Below, piece after piece: positions 61,680-64,000 of a DNA stretch of 64,000 nucleotides. This stretch comes from Arthrobacter alpinus. GTDB taxonomy: Bacteria; Actinomycetota; Actinomycetes; Actinomycetales; Micrococcaceae. The position numbers and the translations under genes are program-made. How positions within the stretch are numbered: position 1 is the first letter of the stretch; each line of letters starts with the position of its first letter. The DNA lies in the NCBI RefSeq assembly GCF_900105965.1, contig NZ_FNTV01000001.1, forward strand, positions 2,356,001 to 2,420,000. Reading direction: 5' to 3'. The notes under the pieces are model-generated. The model saw only the letters and a program-made list of their open reading frames with translations, was not told the DNA's origin and did not search any database.

Positions 61680-63137
61680 ATGGCACTGGTTGCCGGGATC
61701 GATTCCTCGACCCAAAGCTGCAAGGTTGTCATTCTCGATTCCGACACCGGAGCCACCATCCGCACCGGCCGGGCACCCCACCCGGACGGCACGGAAGTCA
61801 GCCCCACCTTCTGGTGGACTGCGTTGTTAGAAGCCATGCACGACGCCGGAGGGCTGGCTGATGTTTCCTCCCTCGCCATCGCTGGACAACAGCATGGAAT
61901 GGTCCTGCTGGACGCAGAGGGTCGTGTGATTCGCGACGCCCTGCTGTGGAACGATACCCGTTCTGCGGTGTCCGCCGAGGCCCTCATTGCCGAGTTTGGT
62001 GCCGCAACATTGGTTGAGCGTGCCGGCTCGGTACCTGTTGCCTCGCTGACCATCACCAAGGTTCGCTGGGTGCGTGACAACGAAGCGGCCAACGCAGCAC
62101 ACGTGGCCGCCGTTGCGCTCCCCCACGATTGGCTGTCCTGGCGTTTGCGTGGCTATGGCCCCGCAGATGAAAGTCCGCTGGGTCCGGACCTTGAGCAATT
62201 GGCAACCGACCGTTCCGATGCCAGCGGCACAGGCTATTGGTCTCCAGCGCGGGGGGCCTATGACCTTGAGCTGTTCGAGGCTGCCTTTGGGCGGCCCGGC
62301 CGCGAAGCCGGCTCCCCCAGCCAGGCTGGAACGCACGTTGTGCTGCCCAAGGTGGTGGCACCGTCGGACGTTATGGGCACGGTGCACGCCGACCATTCAG
62401 GCGGCAATGAGATTGTGATCGGCGCCGGGGCAGGCGACAACGCAGCGGGCGCCCTGGGACTGGGGATCACCGCCGGGGACGTTGTCATTTCCCTGGGTAC
62501 CAGCGGCACGGTGTTCGCTGCGGCAACGGCCGCCGTGAACGACCCCTCGGGGACGGTTGCAGGATTTGCCGACGCAGCCGGTGCGTACCTGCCGATCGCC
62601 GTCACCTTGAATGCGGCGCGAATCCTCAGCTCCGTGGCCGATCTACTGGATGTGTCCTTTGACGACTTCGCGGAGTTGGCCCTGGCTGCGAATCCCGGCA
62701 GTGACGGGGTGGTGCTGGTTCCCTACTTTGAGGGCGAACGCACCCCCAACCTGCCAAACGCCAAGGCAAGTTTCCATGGTCTTTCAATCGCCTCAACAAC
62801 TCGGGCCAACACGGCCCGGGCCGCAATCGAAGGAATGCTCTGCGGCCTGGCTGATGGGCTCGACGCTGTGACGGCCTCCGGAGTCAACGCCCAGCGATTG
62901 CTGTTGATTGGCGGCGCAGCGCAAAACCCTGCCGTGCAGGCAGTGGCGGCACAGGTGTTTAGCGTGCCGGTGATCGTCCCGGCGCCCGGCGAATACGTGG
63001 CTCGGGGCGCGGCTGTCCAGGCAGAGTGGGCGCTGAATGGCGTACGTCCAGATTGGGAACTGGAACTCGATGCCGCTCCGTCAGCGGACCATCATCCGAT
63101 TATTAGAGAACAGTACGGCAGCTATTCAGGTTCCTGA
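61680..63137 (+). CDS. xylB: Xylulokinase
   Basis: A 485-residue FGGY-family kinase that phosphorylates D-xylulose with ATP. It starts MALVAGIDSSTQSCKVVILD (phosphate-1 loop), has AGQQHGMVLLD and ALLWNDTRS for substrate binding, and GAGAGDNAAGALGLG plus SLGTSGTVFAA in the second domain with the catalytic Asp in GDN. The ATG at 61680 is the family start; the longer frame overlaps xylA. It is coupled to xylA and ends at a strong terminator. Confidence 0.96.
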   Translation: MALVAGIDSSTQSCKVVILDSDTGATIRTGRAPHPDGTEVSPTFWWTALLEAMHDAGGLADVSSLAIAGQQHGMVLLDAEGRVIRDALLWNDTRSAVSAEALIAEFGAATLVERAGSVPVASLTITKVRWVRDNEAANAAHVAAVALPHDWLSWRLRGYGPADESPLGPDLEQLATDRSDASGTGYWSPARGAYDLELFEAAFGRPGREAGSPSQAGTHVVLPKVVAPSDVMGTVHADHSGGNEIVIGAGAGDNAAGALGLGITAGDVVISLGTSGTVFAAATAAVNDPSGTVAGFADAAGAYLPIAVTLNAARILSSVADLLDVSFDDFAELALAANPGSDGVVLVPYFEGERTPNLPNAKASFHGLSIASTTRANTARAAIEGMLCGLADGLDAVTASGVNAQRLLLIGGAAQNPAVQAVAAQVFSVPVIVPAPGEYVARGAAVQAEWALNGVRPDWELELDAAPSADHHPIIREQYGSYSGS

Positions 63138-63159
63138 TTTTGATTGGGCACCACTCAGC

Positions 63160-63218
63160 GATCCCGGCGGGCCTCACCACCTTTTATAGGTGACGGGGCC
63201 CGCCGGGATCTATTTTTT
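63160..63218 (+). terminator. Strong terminator of xylAB
   Basis: A 14-bp perfect stem (63160-63173 with 63197-63210), with a small inner CACC/GGTG stem, is followed by TATTTTTTG. This is a textbook plus-strand intrinsic terminator. Confidence 0.92.
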
Positions 63219-63304
63219 GCCTACGTGAGCGCACACAATGTTTCGCACCAGAAACGCCCTGCCGAGGTGCCCCAAACGCCGTTGGGTCAGTTTCAATCTA
63301 GTAG

Positions 63305-63335
63305 TTGACAGCTTTCATGTGTCGTGAGTTACACT
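63305..63335 (+). promoter_or_regulatory. Candidate promoter of the sugar-binding gene
   Basis: A perfect TTGACA (63305-63310) is followed by TACACT (63330-63335) at a wide 19-bp spacing. It lies directly upstream of the LacI-type operator. The stretch 63138-63460 holds no gene. Confidence 0.5.
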
Positions 63336-63344
63336 TGTCACGAA

Positions 63345-63358
63345 TGTTAGCGCTAACA
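63345..63358. promoter_or_regulatory. LacI/GalR-type operator
   Basis: TGTTAGCGCTAACA is a perfect 14-bp palindrome with the central CG typical of LacI/GalR-family operators. It lies just downstream of the candidate -10 box, in the position for repression. No LacI-family gene is in the window. Confidence 0.75.
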
Positions 63359-63460
63359 ATGTTGATCGGCGCAACTTCCCTTGTTGGGACTCTTCGTCAA
63401 CAACTCGCTGAACCTACTATCCCGTGGCAATGACGCTCACAGGGCGTAAAGGAATTCACC

Positions 63461-64000
63461 ATGAAATTCAAGACACTAATCGTTGGTGCCCTGGCACTCG
63501 GGCTGGCACTCGGTGCCACAGGTTGTGGAACCCGCGGCGGCGGAGCAGCAGATGCCAACGCGGCAGGCGATAACAGCGGAGCACTCATTGGCATTGCGAT
63601 GCCCACGAAGACCTCAGAACGCTGGATCAAGGACGGCACCGCCATCCAGGAATCACTGGAGAAGTTGGGCTACAAGACCACTCTTGAGTACGCCGATGAC
63701 AAGATCCCGCAGCAGGTCCAGCAGGTCAGCAACATGATCACCAAGGGTGCCAAGGTTCTGATCATTGCCTCGATCGACGGAACCGCTTTGAGCGATCAGC
63801 TGGACGACGCAGCGAAAGCCGGAATCAAGGTCATTGCTTATGACCGTCTGATCAACGGCAACGCCAACGTGGATTTCTACACCACCTTCGACAACGAAAA
63901 GGTGGGTGTTGATCAGGCCACGTCACTGTTGACCGGTTTGGGCATCCTTGACGATGCCGGCAAGGAAACCGGCAAGACCGGCCCCTTTAACGTTGAACTG
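63461..64000 (+). CDS. Sugar ABC transporter substrate-binding lipoprotein, ChvE/XylF-like (C-terminus outside window)
   Basis: The first 180 residues of a periplasmic-binding-like protein are visible. The signal peptide [15 protein letters not shown] ends in lipobox ATGC. The fold starts [19 protein letters not shown], then [28 protein letters not shown] and [20 protein letters not shown], as in ChvE and XylF sugar-binding proteins. AAGGA precedes the ATG. Location next to xylAB suggests xylose or another aldose as ligand. A LacI-type operator lies upstream. The permease and ATPase genes should follow outside the window. Confidence 0.92.
   Translation, partial: MKFKTLIVGALALGLALGATGCGTRGGGAADANAAGDNSGALIGIAMPTKTSERWIKDGTAIQESLEKLGYKTTLEYADDKIPQQVQQVSNMITKGAKVLIIASIDGTALSDQLDDAAKAGIKVIAYDRLINGNANVDFYTTFDNEKVGVDQATSLLTGLGILDDAGKETGKTGPFNVEL

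Overview
The window comes from a high-GC Gram-positive bacterium, most likely an Arthrobacter-type member of the Micrococcaceae. The support is a GC content of roughly 60% by eye, a monomeric NADP isocitrate dehydrogenase, a DUF6350 membrane protein next to purN, IdeR/DtxR-type iron boxes, a WXG-type protein with a lipoprotein partner, a DUF222/HNH protein, and several genes whose -10-like box sits directly on the start codon (probable leaderless mRNAs). No tRNA, rRNA, CRISPR array, integrase or transposase was seen.

Layout. 1-5.9 kb: a partial MFS exporter, icd, ferritin behind tandem iron boxes, an unlisted 58-residue membrane protein, and purH. 5.9-22.1 kb: a dense muropeptide-salvage island with nagZ, an RpiR/MurR-like repressor, murQ, two beta-lactamase-fold hydrolases of class C type and one of class A type, an M20 peptidase, a complete oligopeptide ABC importer, an LD-carboxypeptidase and a dipeptide (L-Ala-D/L-Glu) epimerase. 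An MFS transporter follows at 22.2-23.6 kb. 23.7-29.4 kb: a WXG-domain protein plus lipoprotein, small membrane proteins, DedA, purN, DUF6350 and a cold-shock gene. purN and purH, usually adjacent in actinobacteria, are here about 21 kb apart with the salvage island between them.

29.6-41.7 kb: a small secreted protein, a DsbA/CcdA thiol-redox pair, two alpha/beta hydrolases, an AidB-like flavoprotein, DUF1810, an XRE-cupin regulator divergent from a thioredoxin-reductase-like enzyme, a DUF4352 membrane protein, a CoA transferase and two tandem membrane paralogues. 41.7-51.3 kb is accessory in character: a solitary DNA methyltransferase, a winged-helix/Ala-Lys-linker/X25 fusion, an HNH_2 endonuclease, a ~1 kb gene-poor stretch, a GH95 fucosidase broken by an exact 26-bp tandem duplication, and a DUF222/HNH protein.

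51.3-58.9 kb: a GntR repressor divergent from a four-carbon acid-sugar catabolic operon (DUF1537 kinase, dehydrogenase, GntP transporter, class II aldolase), then an ECF sigma factor, a YdhR-like protein and a small acidic protein. 58.9-64 kb: xylR (ROK) divergent from xylA-xylB, then a LacI-type operator and the start of a sugar-binding lipoprotein.

The strongest biological stories are the muropeptide-salvage island, which encodes uptake and almost every cytoplasmic step but no visible MurNAc kinase or PTS, and the GH95 gene, whose single frame is restored exactly when one copy of the 26-bp repeat is removed.
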